Assembly (NCBI RefSeq): GCF_024753135.1
Contig: NZ_JANUGP010000004.1
Coordinates: 124,001-188,000 of the forward strand
DNA: 64,000 nt
Direction: 5' to 3'
DNA from: Streptomyces pyxinicus
GTDB taxonomy: Bacteria > Actinomycetota > Actinomycetes > Streptomycetales > Streptomycetaceae
The position numbers were made by a program, and so were the translations under genes. The notes under the pieces were generated by a model. It did not search any database and was not told where the DNA came from. It was given only the letters and a program-made list of their open reading frames with translations. Numbering within the stretch: position 1 is the stretch's first letter; each line of letters begins with the position of its first letter. Below, in pieces: positions 37,099-44,620 of this stretch.

Positions 37099-37442
37099 CA
37101 GGACGCACCCGCCAGCACCTCGAAGGACGAGTGGCCCGAGCGGTGCTTGGCCTCCGTGCGCACGCGCGTGGTCAGGAGCTGCACGAGCCGGTGGTGGAGG
37201 ACGCCGAGCCCAACGTCGGGGTTGTTCAGGCACTCGCGCAGCCGGGGGTTCGTGGCCACCAGGATCAGCCCCTCCTGACGGGCGTCCTCACGCTCGATCG
37301 TGACCGAGCTGGCGTACTTGTCGGCCATGTGGCGGGCAGCCCGCTCGACGACCTTCACGACCTCCGAGTCCTCCAGCACGGACCAGTCGGCATACGCCTG
37401 CTCGACAGTGTCGTAGGCGTTGGTGATCTCGATCAGGTTCAC
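37098..37442 (-). CDS. Small protein resembling sigma factor region 2
   Basis: A 114-residue protein (VNLIEITNAYDTVEQAYADW). The stretch MADKYASSVTIEREDARQEG then LILVATNPRL resembles sigma-70 region 2.1-2.2 (Y, DxxQEGxIGLxxA). The GTG start overlaps the metallophosphoesterase stop (GTGA); the stop overlaps the start of the region 4-like gene. Pattern-based call. Confidence 0.5.
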   Translation of the reverse strand: MNLIEITNAYDTVEQAYADWSVLEDSEVVKVVERAARHMADKYASSVTIEREDARQEGLILVATNPRLRECLNNPDVGLGVLHHRLVQLLTTRVRTEAKHRSGHSSFEVLAGAS

Positions 37443-38632
37443 TGGCTGACGACCTCCTTCACGGGTACGCGCCCGTCCTTGGTCACGGCGACGATCAGGC
37501 CCGGCGCCCCGGTCGGGCCCTTGGCGTGCCGCCACCAGGTGGACTCGGATTCGAGGGCCGGCACCTGGATGAAGGTCCGCGGGCCGTCCGCCTCGATCAG
37601 CTCGTGGTGCAGGTGGCCGGCGAGCAGGACGTCCGCCTGGTGCATGGCGGAGTCCTTGTTGAACGCCTGGCCCTTCCACCAGTCGAAGTGCTTGCCGGTG
37701 CGCCACTGGTGGCCGTGAGCGTGGGCGACGACCGAGCCCGAGCACTCGACGACGACGGTCAGTTCATCGGAGTCCGGGACGTAGAACTCGACGTGACCGA
37801 ACTTGTCGGGGTTGAGGTCGACCGCGTCCTTGACCGCGATGAGCGACTCCACGTCGTGGCTGTCGTCGTAGCGGGTCACGCCCTTGCCGTTGATCCTTAC
37901 GGCTTGGTCGTGGTTGCCGGGCACGGCCGCCATCGTCAGGCGGTTGACCAGCGGCGCGAAGGTGAGCAGCGCGTGTAGCTTCACCCGCCGGTCGAGGCGG
38001 ATCTGCTCGGTCAGCGTTAGGCCGGTGCGCCAGGAGTTCGCGCCGCCCTGTGAGACGAAGCCCTCGATATGGTCGCCCAACCACGCGATGTGCGCGTGCT
38101 CGATAGCGAAGCGCTCGCGGTACCAGGCCAAGCGGTCGGCGGCTGCGTTCAGGCAGTCGATCGCGCGGGCCAAGGTGCCCTCGACGCCGTCCCCGTCGAC
38201 CTTGCCGAACTGGGTGTCGCCCAGGGCGACGATGAACGTGTGGTCGCCGGGCAGCTCGGTGGGCTCGGCGCTGATGGCGTGCCGCTCGATGACCTCCAGC
38301 AACTCGTCGATCGGCTCACGTTCCGTCACACTTACACACTCGGCCCGCTTGAAGGAGAACCGGGTCGAGATGCCGGTGTCCCCGCCGGCCATCGTCCACT
38401 CCGAGGAGCGGAAGCCGGTCACCGTCCAGTCGGCCGGGTCCAGTCCCTGCCGCTCCAGGACGGCCACGGCCTCCGACTCGTTGGCCTCGAAGGTCTCACC
38501 GCGGACCGTGACGTCCGCGCTGTCCCCGCTGATCTCGATCTGTCGGGTGAAGTCCCTCTCCGGGTTGGCCTTCCGGCCGGCGACCGGCGGGGCGGTCGGC
38601 TTGGCGAGCAGCGCTTCCACCAGGTCAGACAC
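37439..38632 (-). CDS. Calcineurin-like metallophosphoesterase (phage, Mre11/SbcD-like)
   Basis: A 397-residue protein. Metal-site motifs are in the usual order: IVALGDTQFGKV (GDxQ for GDxH), HIAWLGDHIEGF (GDxxE), AAVPGNHDQAVR (GNHD), VVAHAHGHQWRT and VLLAGHLHHELIE (GHxH). The fold hydrolyses phosphodiester bonds, so a nuclease role in phage recombination is likely. The first 100 residues are a separate domain without motifs. A copy of the 16-bp phage motif lies inside the coding sequence at 38331. GTG start. Confidence 0.8.
   Translation of the reverse strand: MSDLVEALLAKPTAPPVAGRKANPERDFTRQIEISGDSADVTVRGETFEANESEAVAVLERQGLDPADWTVTGFRSSEWTMAGGDTGISTRFSFKRAECVSVTEREPIDELLEVIERHAISAEPTELPGDHTFIVALGDTQFGKVDGDGVEGTLARAIDCLNAAADRLAWYRERFAIEHAHIAWLGDHIEGFVSQGGANSWRTGLTLTEQIRLDRRVKLHALLTFAPLVNRLTMAAVPGNHDQAVRINGKGVTRYDDSHDVESLIAVKDAVDLNPDKFGHVEFYVPDSDELTVVVECSGSVVAHAHGHQWRTGKHFDWWKGQAFNKDSAMHQADVLLAGHLHHELIEADGPRTFIQVPALESESTWWRHAKGPTGAPGLIVAVTKDGRVPVKEVVSQ
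38325..38340 (-). repeat. 16-bp phage motif copy, intragenic
   Basis: AGTGTGTAAGTGTGAC inside the metallophosphoesterase gene. Confidence 0.65.
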
Positions 38633-38840
38633 TAGTCACCCCCTCTCTGCGCAGTGCGCGCCTGTATGTGCGGATCGTGGATGCGGAGACGGCGTAGCCG
38701 TTGGCCGCGAGGACGGCTGAGATCGCCTCCGCCGGCGTCGGGGACTCGACGAGGGACTGGACCAGGGCCGCCCTCTCGTCGTCCGCGAGAGCGGCGTGTA
38801 TGGCCTCCAGCGTGGGGCCCGGCTTTCCGGGCAGGCTCAC
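38625..38840 (-). CDS. Small HTH-like protein
   Basis: A 71-residue protein (VSLPGKPGPTLEAIHAALAD). Its end, PTPAEAISAVLAANGYAVSA then STIRTYRRALRRE, looks like a helix-turn-helix with a Ser/Thr at the recognition helix start. Probably DNA-binding, of the type common in phage early regions. GTG start overlaps the upstream stop by GTGA. Confidence 0.6.
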   Translation of the reverse strand: MSLPGKPGPTLEAIHAALADDERAALVQSLVESPTPAEAISAVLAANGYAVSASTIRTYRRALRREGVTSV

Positions 38841-39055
38841 AGCGTCAGACCCATCTCGCTGGCCCAGTACACGCTGACCAGGGCGAAGGTCTCCTCGCGC
38901 GTGAAGCCCTCCTCTCGCAGCGCCTTGCGCAGGTCGCCAACGATGGACGCCGCGCGCCTCACGCCGCCGTAGTGGTCGACCACGGGCTCGACGTCGAGGA
39001 TCTCGAACTCGTCCCACGCCTCCGGGTCCAGGAACTCGGGCTGCTCGTCGTTCAC
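38837..39055 (-). CDS. Small hypothetical phage protein
   Basis: A 72-residue acidic protein, GTG start (VNDEQPEFLDPEAWDEFEIL), helical C-terminus (LRKALREEGFTREETFALVS). No family recognised. Couples to both neighbours by GTGA overlaps. Confidence 0.65.
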   Translation of the reverse strand: MNDEQPEFLDPEAWDEFEILDVEPVVDHYGGVRRAASIVGDLRKALREEGFTREETFALVSVYWASEMGLTL

Positions 39056-39381
39056 TTCGCACCATCCAGGGTGTTGATCGCGGTCATGGCGTTGGCGGCG
39101 AGCTGGAGCAGCGCGTACCGCAGCTCGGCCGCGGGCCTCGCGCCGACCTCGAAGGCGAGCGAGAGGATCAGGGCGTCCAGTGCGCCGGTCCTGGCGTACT
39201 CGCGGTCCCAGGCCGAGGCCCGCCCGTCGTGCGGCAGCCTGCGGTAGGCCGGTATCGCGGTGAAGGTGGCGGCCGCGGCGCCCATCTCGTCCCGCAGCTC
39301 GGTCAAGAGCTTGGCCAGTGGGTCGGCCTTGCGCGGAGCGCGCTTGGGCTTCTCGGTCGCCATCTCGTCAGTGAGTCCCAC
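39052..39381 (-). CDS. Small hypothetical phage protein, helical
   Basis: About 109 residues from a GTG start (VGLTDEMATEKPKRAPRK) that overlaps the primase stop as TAGTG and has AAGGAG 7 bases upstream; an ATG 18 bases later is an alternative. The chain is mostly helices (KLLTELRDEMGAAAATFTAI, ALRYALLQLAANAM-like). The junction carries one copy of the 16-bp motif. No function assigned. Confidence 0.65.
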   Translation of the reverse strand: MGLTDEMATEKPKRAPRKADPLAKLLTELRDEMGAAAATFTAIPAYRRLPHDGRASAWDREYARTGALDALILSLAFEVGARPAAELRYALLQLAANAMTAINTLDGAK

Positions 39382-39390
39382 TAACACACT
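39375..39390 (-). repeat. 16-bp phage motif copy at gene junction
   Basis: AGTGTGTTAGTGGGAC spans the Toprim stop and the next start. Confidence 0.7.
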
Positions 39391-40028
39391 CCTTCGTCGA
39401 TCAGGGATAGAAGCGCTTCCGCGCCGCCTGCCAGGTAGGTATCGGTCACGTCGCCCACGCGCAGCCGTGCGGCCTTGGCGGAGCGGAGCTGCCGGGTGAT
39501 CTTCGCGGTGAACTCCGCGCCGGCCTCGTCCGGGTCTCCCCACACCCACACGCGGGAGAAGCCGGCCAGCATCCGGCGGTGGCGGCCCTGCCACATGTTC
39601 GCGCCGGGGGCGCCTACCGCGTGCAGCCCGACTTTGCGCAGTATCCGGGCGTCCAGCTCGCCCTCGGTGACGTGGATCGCGTCGCCGGCCCGATGGATGG
39701 CGTCGATCCCGTACATGCGCGGGATGTCGTCCTTGATCGTGTTGTACTTACCGTGGAAGAAGTCCCGGTGGTTGTGCTCCTGGAGGCAGCGGAACCGGAT
39801 CGTGAGCGGCTTGCCGTCCTTGTCCAGGTAGGGGATGGCGAGCATCCCCCGGTATCGGGCGTGGCCGGGGAAAGGATCAGCGACGACGCCAAGTCGGGCG
39901 GAAAGAGCTTCCCCCTTGCCGATCCCCCTTGCGTGCAGCCACTGTGCGGCCTCCGCCGTAAGCGCTCCTTCGTACCCCTGGGTTGCCTCTTCCAGCATCT
40001 CCCTCTGGGAGGCCGAGAGTGGCCGCAA
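39381..40028 (-). CDS. Toprim-domain primase component
   Basis: A 215-residue protein from a TTG start with GAGGAG 9 bases upstream (LRPLSASQREMLEEATQ). The N-terminal helix bundle resembles the segment before a phage primase Toprim domain (LTAEAAQWLHARGIGKGEAL). Toprim motifs are IHVTEGELDARIL (Glu), VGAPGANMWQG and VWVWGDPDEAG (DxD). Cooperates with the CHC2 zinc-finger protein in the overlapping frame, so together they would give the catalytic and DNA-binding halves of a primase. Overlap is about 150 bp, in the +1 frame. Confidence 0.8.
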   Translation of the reverse strand: MRPLSASQREMLEEATQGYEGALTAEAAQWLHARGIGKGEALSARLGVVADPFPGHARYRGMLAIPYLDKDGKPLTIRFRCLQEHNHRDFFHGKYNTIKDDIPRMYGIDAIHRAGDAIHVTEGELDARILRKVGLHAVGAPGANMWQGRHRRMLAGFSRVWVWGDPDEAGAEFTAKITRQLRSAKAARLRVGDVTDTYLAGGAEALLSLIDEGVC

Positions 40029-40299
40029 GGGCTCGTGCTCCTCGGAAATCGGTCTCCTCCTTCAACATGATCATCGTGTAGCTGTCCCCGCCCTGCCCGC
40101 ACGAGTGGCACTTCCACAGGCCGGTGTCGAGCTTGTAGGACATCGACGGGGTGTTGTCCTCGTGCAGCGGGCAGTGCGCCATCCCCGTGTTGCGCTCCGA
40201 GTTGAAGTCCAGCTCGTAGTGCTCCATCACGGAATCGAGCGTGGGCTTGCCCTCGTCTCCCGCGTCGTGGTCGGCCTCGCCGATCCGCCGGTACCTCAC
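39877..40299 (-). CDS. CHC2 zinc-finger primase component
   Basis: A 140-residue protein, GTG start (VRYRRIGEADHDAG). The zinc motif is CPLHEDNTPSM and KCHSCGQGGDSY (Cys-His-Cys-Cys pattern of bacterial primase CHC2), followed by IMLKEETDFRGARALAATLG, the usual linker helix. The last 45 residues are Arg/Gly-rich and may be shadow of the next frame. It lies before and overlaps the Toprim gene. Its start overlaps the stop of a 46-residue gene. Confidence 0.82.
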   Translation of the reverse strand: MRYRRIGEADHDAGDEGKPTLDSVMEHYELDFNSERNTGMAHCPLHEDNTPSMSYKLDTGLWKCHSCGQGGDSYTMIMLKEETDFRGARALAATLGLPEGDAGRGNPGVRRSAYGGGRTVAARKGDRQGGSSFRPTWRRR

Positions 40300-40436
40300 A
40301 GCACCACCCCGTACGCCTCCTCGACGCTGAGGACCAAGGCCAGGTCCGAGTCGGGGTCCTCGATGTAGGCGAAGAACGCCTCGGCCGCGTCGAACGCCTC
40401 GTCGGCGTCCACACCCAGGCCCATGAAGCCGATCAC
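40296..40436 (-). CDS. 46-residue acidic phage protein
   Basis: A short gene missed by length filters: GTG start, VIGFMGLGVDADEAFDAAEA then FFAYIEDPDSDLALVLSVEE, ending AYGVVL. Both ends are coupled to neighbours by GTGA overlaps, which supports it. Acidic and helical; function unknown. Confidence 0.6.
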   Translation of the reverse strand: MIGFMGLGVDADEAFDAAEAFFAYIEDPDSDLALVLSVEEAYGVVL

Positions 40437-40828
40437 TGCGCGTCCCCCAGGCCGAAGTACCGCTCGACCGTGGTCAGGACGTACGCCTTGCGCCAGCTCA
40501 CGCGGGGCCGCTTGACGATGACGACGCCGGACACCAGCTCGGCGTCGAGCCTGCGGTTCTTGCGGAAGTTCTCGACCTCGGTCTCCATCTGGCGAACGAA
40601 GGTCGACGGCTCGAACTTGGCGTTCTTGGCCTCGATCACGACAAACGCGCCGCTGGCCATCCGGATGACCAGGTCTCCCTCGTCGTCGGCGCCGTTGAGG
40701 TGCAGTCGCTCGATGTCGTACTGCTGCTCACGGAAGCCGTCCCGCAGGGCGGCCTCCCAGTCAGCACCCTTGCGCTTGTTGCGCCGGTTCCTCGCTGCAA
40801 GGTCGGTCACTCTATCACACCCTTTCAT
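40433..40828 (-). CDS. PD-(D/E)XK nuclease-like protein (Holliday junction resolvase/VRR-NUC type)
   Basis: A 131-residue protein (MKGCDRVTDLAARNRRNKRK). Core motifs: KGADWEAALRDGF helix with an acidic residue, DDEGDLVIRM (catalytic Asp), VVIEAKNAKF (E-x-K). This matches small resolvase or VRR-NUC enzymes in phage replication modules. ATG overlaps the upstream stop (ATGA); an internal GTG at 40810 with AAAGGG upstream is an alternative. A copy of the 16-bp motif is in the first codons. Confidence 0.75.
   Translation of the reverse strand: MKGCDRVTDLAARNRRNKRKGADWEAALRDGFREQQYDIERLHLNGADDEGDLVIRMASGAFVVIEAKNAKFEPSTFVRQMETEVENFRKNRRLDAELVSGVVIVKRPRVSWRKAYVLTTVERYFGLGDAQ
40806..40821 (-). repeat. 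16-bp phage motif copy
   Basis: GGTGTGATAGAGTGAC in the first codons of the PD-(D/E)XK gene. Confidence 0.65.
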
Positions 40829-41703
40829 GCTCCTACGGCGAACTTCGTCGGCGACCAGACCTCTTGCGACTTGGCCGTCTGTGCCGTGACCACCACGCGC
40901 TTCTCCGCCCGCCGGAAGCGCGTGTACTCGGGCTCGCAGATCATGGTCGTGTAGCGCTGCGCGGTCGGATCGCACGGGCCCATGCGCTGCTTGATACACG
41001 CCACGTGGTACGCCATCGATGTGGGGTCCAGCGCGACGGACAGGGCCAGTTCGGGCTTCTCGCTCAAGCCACCCTTGACCTGGTCGCGGCTCGGCGGGTT
41101 CCACGGCTGCGTCTTCGCCTCCCACGCCTTGTCACTCGCGTGGTGCAAGATGATGACGGTCGCCCCGGTGTCGCGGGCCAGCTCCGTGCAGCCCTGCATG
41201 ACGGCCATCTGCTCGGTGTAGTCCGACTCGGCGTTCTCGAAGTCCATGAGGTTGTCGAACACCACGACCTGCGGGTACGCGTTCCACAGCTCGATGTACG
41301 CCTCGATCTCCTCATCGATCTGCCGCCACGCGATCGGGCTGCCGAAGGAGAAGGTGATCTGGCTGTCCGCCAGCGCGTCGATGTACCCCTGCCGGTACTT
41401 CCCGCCCTCCGCCATGCCGGCCTCGACCATCTCCGTGGTGTCCCTCGTCGCCATCGACGCGAGACGCGATGACGCGGTGAAGGCGGACATGTCGGCGCTG
41501 AAGTACAGCGTGGGCAGGTTCATCTGCGCCACCCAGAACAGGGCGAAACCCGACTTCTGTGTGCCGCTTCGTCCGGCGACCATGACGACTTCGCCGTGCC
41601 GGGGCCGGACCCCGGCGGCGTACAAATCCTCGAACGCCTCTACTCGGGGAAGTTCGCGACCCGACTCTGCATGGAGTGCCAAAGACCTACCAGGGGTGAG
41701 CAC
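40825..41703 (-). CDS. RecA/DnaB-type helicase ATPase
   Basis: A 292-residue protein. Walker A is VMVAGRSGTQKSGFALFW, unusual in having Gln for the last glycine before Lys (GTQKS), a variant I recall among actinophage ATPases. Walker B is YPQVVVFDNLMDF, followed by VIILHHASDKAWEAKTQ with the sensor Gln/His. It is the likely replicative helicase or AAA-type ATPase of the phage. The GTG start at 41703 is supported by GAGGAG upstream but makes a 64-bp overlap with the deaminase gene. Confidence 0.8.
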   Translation of the reverse strand: MLTPGRSLALHAESGRELPRVEAFEDLYAAGVRPRHGEVVMVAGRSGTQKSGFALFWVAQMNLPTLYFSADMSAFTASSRLASMATRDTTEMVEAGMAEGGKYRQGYIDALADSQITFSFGSPIAWRQIDEEIEAYIELWNAYPQVVVFDNLMDFENAESDYTEQMAVMQGCTELARDTGATVIILHHASDKAWEAKTQPWNPPSRDQVKGGLSEKPELALSVALDPTSMAYHVACIKQRMGPCDPTAQRYTTMICEPEYTRFRRAEKRVVVTAQTAKSQEVWSPTKFAVGA

Positions 41704-42116
41704 TTGGGACCGTTCTCCTCTCCCAGAACGACGACCCGCCGGATGCCGGCGGAAGCGATGAGCGTGTTGCAGGCCGGGCATGGCCGGCGGGTGGCGTACA
41801 GGGTCGCGGCCTGTAGCTCGTAAGGCGGGATGCCCTTGTCCAGGACGTCTTCGATCGCGTTGCGCTCGGCGTGCGTCGCGGCGCAGTTCGCGTAGTTGGA
41901 ATCCCGCTGACACTCCTCGACGGAGAGCAGGCCGCGGGGGCAGTTACCGGCGCTCGCGCAGCCGGGCAGGCCCGGCGGCAGACCGTTGTAGCCGAGTCCG
42001 ATCACGCGGTGCTTGCGGCTCAGGATCACGGCGCCCACCTGGGCGCGCGTGCAGTCGGCTCGCGTGGACACGGCCTCTGCGAGGCCCAGCGCCCACTCAT
42101 CCCAGCTCGGTCTCAC
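41640..42116 (-). CDS. dCMP deaminase-like zinc enzyme
   Basis: A 158-residue cytidine/deoxycytidylate deaminase. Zinc motifs: CAATHAERNAIEDV (HxE) and RRPCPACNTLI (PCxxC). It supplies dUMP for thymidylate synthesis, in step with the B12 reductase. GTG start (VRPSWDEWALGLAEAV) has AAGGAGG 5 bases upstream and matches the usual N-terminus of the family; an upstream ATG at 42152 also has a good ribosome site. Confidence 0.88.
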   Translation of the reverse strand: MRPSWDEWALGLAEAVSTRADCTRAQVGAVILSRKHRVIGLGYNGLPPGLPGCASAGNCPRGLLSVEECQRDSNYANCAATHAERNAIEDVLDKGIPPYELQAATLYATRRPCPACNTLIASAGIRRVVVLGEENGPKCSPLVGLWHSMQSRVANFPE

Positions 42117-42177
42117 CGAGCCCTCCTTCCTCGGGGCGCTCCGCCCCGGCATCGACCCCCTTTCGACCATCAACCTT

Positions 42178-42193
42178 GTCTTACTTACACACT
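42178..42193 (-). repeat. 16-bp phage motif copy
   Basis: AGTGTGTAAGTAAGAC between the unknown early gene and the deaminase. Confidence 0.7.
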
Positions 42194-42197
42194 AGGA

Positions 42198-42635
42198 TCA
42201 GTCGAAGTCGGGGGCGCCGTCCACAGCCGCCTCCGCGGCGGCCTCCCGCGCGTTGGCGTACGCGATGACCTTGGTCCGGGCGTCCGCGTCGTTGAGGGGG
42301 CGCCACACCCACGCCGGCCGCTGGCCCGGCTTCTTCGCGGGGATCTGGTCGAGGGTCACGATGGTCGCGCCGCCGACGATGGTCTGGAGGTCGCGGGCGA
42401 GGATCGTCTGCTCGATCCGCGTGCCCTTGGTGATCTCCGGGGTGCCGGCGTTGAGCTGGGCCTGATCGCGGAAGACGGTGACGTCCGCGAGGACAGAGTC
42501 CTTCGGGCCGTTCGGGGTGGGGCGCTGGTGCTCGAAGGAGTGGACCTCGATCAGGAAGGCGACCGAGCCGAAGAGGTCCGCCGGCTTGAACCAGCCGCCG
42601 GCCTGGACCGGGATGTCGATGAGGTTGAGAGCCAC
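42198..42635 (-). CDS. Phage early protein, unknown
   Basis: A 145-residue protein, GTG start (VALNLIDIPVQAGGWFKPAD) with AGGAG 10 bases upstream. It is beta-rich (SVAFLIEVHSFEHQ, DSVLADVTVFRDQ, IEQTILARDLQTIVGG) and ends acidic (VDGAPDFD). The acidic tail and beta content would fit a single-strand DNA-binding protein, but no OB motif is clear, so I leave it unassigned. Confidence 0.65.
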   Translation of the reverse strand: MALNLIDIPVQAGGWFKPADLFGSVAFLIEVHSFEHQRPTPNGPKDSVLADVTVFRDQAQLNAGTPEITKGTRIEQTILARDLQTIVGGATIVTLDQIPAKKPGQRPAWVWRPLNDADARTKVIAYANAREAAAEAAVDGAPDFD

Positions 42636-42672
42636 TGTGTTGGTACTCCTATGTTCGATGAACGGTGCTCAG

Positions 42673-42822
42673 TTACTTGGTGAGGCAGCGGGCCGGCATC
42701 TCGCCGACCTTGCTGAAGGACCAGACGCCGCACGGTGCGGACGTCCAGACCCAGACGCTCGCGACCACGCCGATCAGCAGGACGAGGGTCGCGGCGAAGT
42801 TCTCGCCCCTGGAGGGCTTCAC
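42673..42822 (-). CDS. 49-residue single-pass membrane protein
   Basis: GTG start overlapping the upstream stop (GTGA). VKPSRGENFAATLVLLIGVV continues into ASVWVWTSAPCGVW, giving one transmembrane helix, then two Cys residues. Function unknown. Confidence 0.55.
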   Translation of the reverse strand: MKPSRGENFAATLVLLIGVVASVWVWTSAPCGVWSFSKVGEMPARCLTK

Positions 42823-43313
42823 GCGGCGAGCGCCTTGCCCTTGGCCTTGTAGGCGGTCATCACGGCCGGGTCGGCGAAGAAGGACTGGTTCCCGGCCCAC
42901 AACTTCTTCAGCTCGGCGCGGGTGGCCTTGCTCTCGATCTCACGCAAGATCCAAGCGTTCTTGTCCTGCTCGGGCGAGGCAGCCGGTGCCTGGTCGGCGA
43001 CGGTGACCGGCTGGTTGGTGGCGCCCACGCTGGCCCAAGGGTCGCCCTGCGACTTGGCCGGCGTCGCGGCCGGCTCCTGCGCGATGACCGTCGCCCCGAG
43101 CTGCGTCGCGATCAAACCCTTGCCGTGAGCGATCTGCGTAGCGTTGGTGACGACATCTGATAGCGTCAGGCCGGTCACACTATCACTTTCGATCCCGAAG
43201 AAGTCGAGGATGTCCTGCCGGACGTCTCCCGCGCTCCCCTTGAAGACGGCCCACGTGTCCTCATAGGACTTGCCGTACTTGATCGTGACGGTGATGCCCC
43301 TGGCTTCACTCAC
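42819..43313 (-). CDS. Phage early protein, unknown
   Basis: A 164-residue protein, GTG start (VSEARGITVTIKYGKSYEDT). N-terminal half beta-rich (TWAVFKGSAGDVRQDILDFF), then a disordered Ala/Pro linker and a helical end (ATRAELKKLWAGNQSFF) that resembles a small SAP-like or sliding helical tail. Common next to Cas4-like nucleases in actinophages, without assigned role. Confidence 0.6.
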   Translation of the reverse strand: MSEARGITVTIKYGKSYEDTWAVFKGSAGDVRQDILDFFGIESDSVTGLTLSDVVTNATQIAHGKGLIATQLGATVIAQEPAATPAKSQGDPWASVGATNQPVTVADQAPAASPEQDKNAWILREIESKATRAELKKLWAGNQSFFADPAVMTAYKAKGKALAA

Positions 43314-43343
43314 TCGGTTGAGTTCCTCTCTCGTGACGATTTA

Positions 43344-43359
43344 GTCAGTCTATCACACC
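43344..43359 (-). repeat. 16-bp phage motif copy
   Basis: GGTGTGATAGACTGAC just after the Cas4-like gene. Confidence 0.7.
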
Positions 43360-44325
43360 TTACGCGGCTGGAGCTGGGCCTTCTCCTGTGCCCCGCATCA
43401 CGAACTGCTTCATCGCCTTGCGCCCTTTCGAGCGCAGCTCCCGGACGCGAAGCGCCAGCTCAGCAGCTTCCCATCCGAGGTTCAGGTCGACCCAGTACAG
43501 CGCGCACTCCCCCTTACCCGCCGGCAGGTGGATGATGATGCCCCAGTCCTGAGAGACCGGCGGCAGCGGGCTGTAGGCCGCTGCCGCATCATGCACGTCT
43601 ATCACACGCTTCTTGAAGGAAGCGACCGCGGCCTTGTCCTGGGCGTCCACCGGGAAGCGTGCGAAGTCGTACTTCACCCCGCGCGAGTAGCAGGCGAGCT
43701 GAGCAGCCATCTTCAGGCCGCCGTAGTCCACGGAGCCCGTCTTCAGGTCGCAGATGAAGTTGCCCGAGATCGGCTCGCCGTCCGGGCCGGGCCCGTCGTA
43801 CTCGGCCATGCGGTCGAAGGTGCCGGCGACCCCCAGCTCGTCGACCACGACGAACTGTTCCACGGCTTTCACCGTCAGTGGGGACGTCTCCAAGAGGTAG
43901 GCCGCCATGTCCTCGACGTCTCGCGCGGAGAGGCCGGCGGGCAGCGGCCGACCAGCGTCCACCAGCTCGGAGAGGCCGTGAAGGTGGGTGCCCTTCTCCC
44001 GCTTGCTGTTGGCGCCCGAGGCGTCCGTCGCCTGCACGGCCAGCTCGTTCAGGCGCTTCTTGTCGTCCGGGTTCTCTGGGTCCAGGAGCCGGGCCTTGCC
44101 CACCAGGTCCGCCCGCTTCGCAGCCCCGACCAGGACCATGCGCTTACCCCAGTCGATCAGGGCGCTCTTGTCCTCGATGCAGTCGATGAACGTCGTGGTG
44201 CGGGTGTAGCCCTTCGGTTGACCGCCAGCCCTGGGGACGACGATCGGCCGGCCCCAACCGTCCCGCGGTACCGAGTGGTTCGGGTGCGCGGGCTTACTCG
44301 GGATCTCCATCAGGTTCAGGCTCAC
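43360..44325 (-). CDS. Cas4/RecB-like PD-(D/E)XK exonuclease
   Basis: A 321-residue protein, GTG start overlapping the previous stop (VSLNLMEIPSKPAHPN). Nuclease core: GTHLHGLSELVDAG (His), VAGTFDRMAEY (Asp), FICDLKTGSVDYGGLKMAAQ (D-x-K, then Q-x-x-x-Y in QLACYSRG). This is the RecB/Cas4-type exonuclease fold found in phage recombination modules. A motif copy lies inside the gene at 43599. Confidence 0.82.
   Translation of the reverse strand: MSLNLMEIPSKPAHPNHSVPRDGWGRPIVVPRAGGQPKGYTRTTTFIDCIEDKSALIDWGKRMVLVGAAKRADLVGKARLLDPENPDDKKRLNELAVQATDASGANSKREKGTHLHGLSELVDAGRPLPAGLSARDVEDMAAYLLETSPLTVKAVEQFVVVDELGVAGTFDRMAEYDGPGPDGEPISGNFICDLKTGSVDYGGLKMAAQLACYSRGVKYDFARFPVDAQDKAAVASFKKRVIDVHDAAAAYSPLPPVSQDWGIIIHLPAGKGECALYWVDLNLGWEAAELALRVRELRSKGRKAMKQFVMRGTGEGPAPAA
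43593..43608 (-). repeat. Partial motif copy, intragenic
   Basis: CGTGTGATAGACGTGC inside the Cas4-like gene; lacks the final GAC. Confidence 0.4.
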
Positions 44326-44597
44326 GCGCTCACGTCCTTCGGGTCGGTCTCGCACAGGTACATGACGACGTTGCCCTCGTCGTCGAATTCGGGGTCGTAC
44401 TCGAAGTCGTCGACCAGCTCCAGGCCGAACACCTCCAGGAAGTCGAGCAGATCCTTCATGATCTTGGTGTCATGGCCATCGGCGTCCGTGACGAGGCGGA
44501 AGTCTTCTTCTTCGGCATCGATGTAGACCCTGATGCGACCTTCGTCGGCGACGAGGTTGGCCTGCTCAAGGACACGCAGCAACGATCCCACCCCCAA
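44322..44597 (-). CDS. First gene of the leftward early transcript, acidic protein
   Basis: About 91 acidic residues ending LCETDPKDVSA, with VRVYIDAEEEDFRLVTDADG-type strands. The start is unclear: TTG at 44597, GTG at 44591 or a TTG at about 44585 behind GGGGGTGGGATCG. It lies just after a promoter-like sequence (44628-44657), so translation may begin near the 5' end of the message. No family recognised. Confidence 0.55.
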   Translation of the reverse strand: MGVGSLLRVLEQANLVADEGRIRVYIDAEEEDFRLVTDADGHDTKIMKDLLDFLEVFGLELVDDFEYDPEFDDEGNVVMYLCETDPKDVSA

Positions 44598-44613
44598 GGT
44601 GTGTAAGTGTGAC
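44598..44613 (+). repeat. 16-bp phage motif copy at the early promoter
   Basis: GGTGTGTAAGTGTGAC, opposite orientation to most copies, just downstream of the predicted start of leftward transcription. Confidence 0.75.
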
Positions 44614-44620
44614 TGATCGG

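Noticed and set aside
42198..42635. Single-strand DNA-binding protein
   Set aside because: Acidic tail and beta content are suggestive but no OB-fold signature is visible; left unassigned.
43176..43190. Further motif copy (AGTGATAGTGTGACC)
   Set aside because: Differs at several positions of the core and is inside a coding region; not counted.
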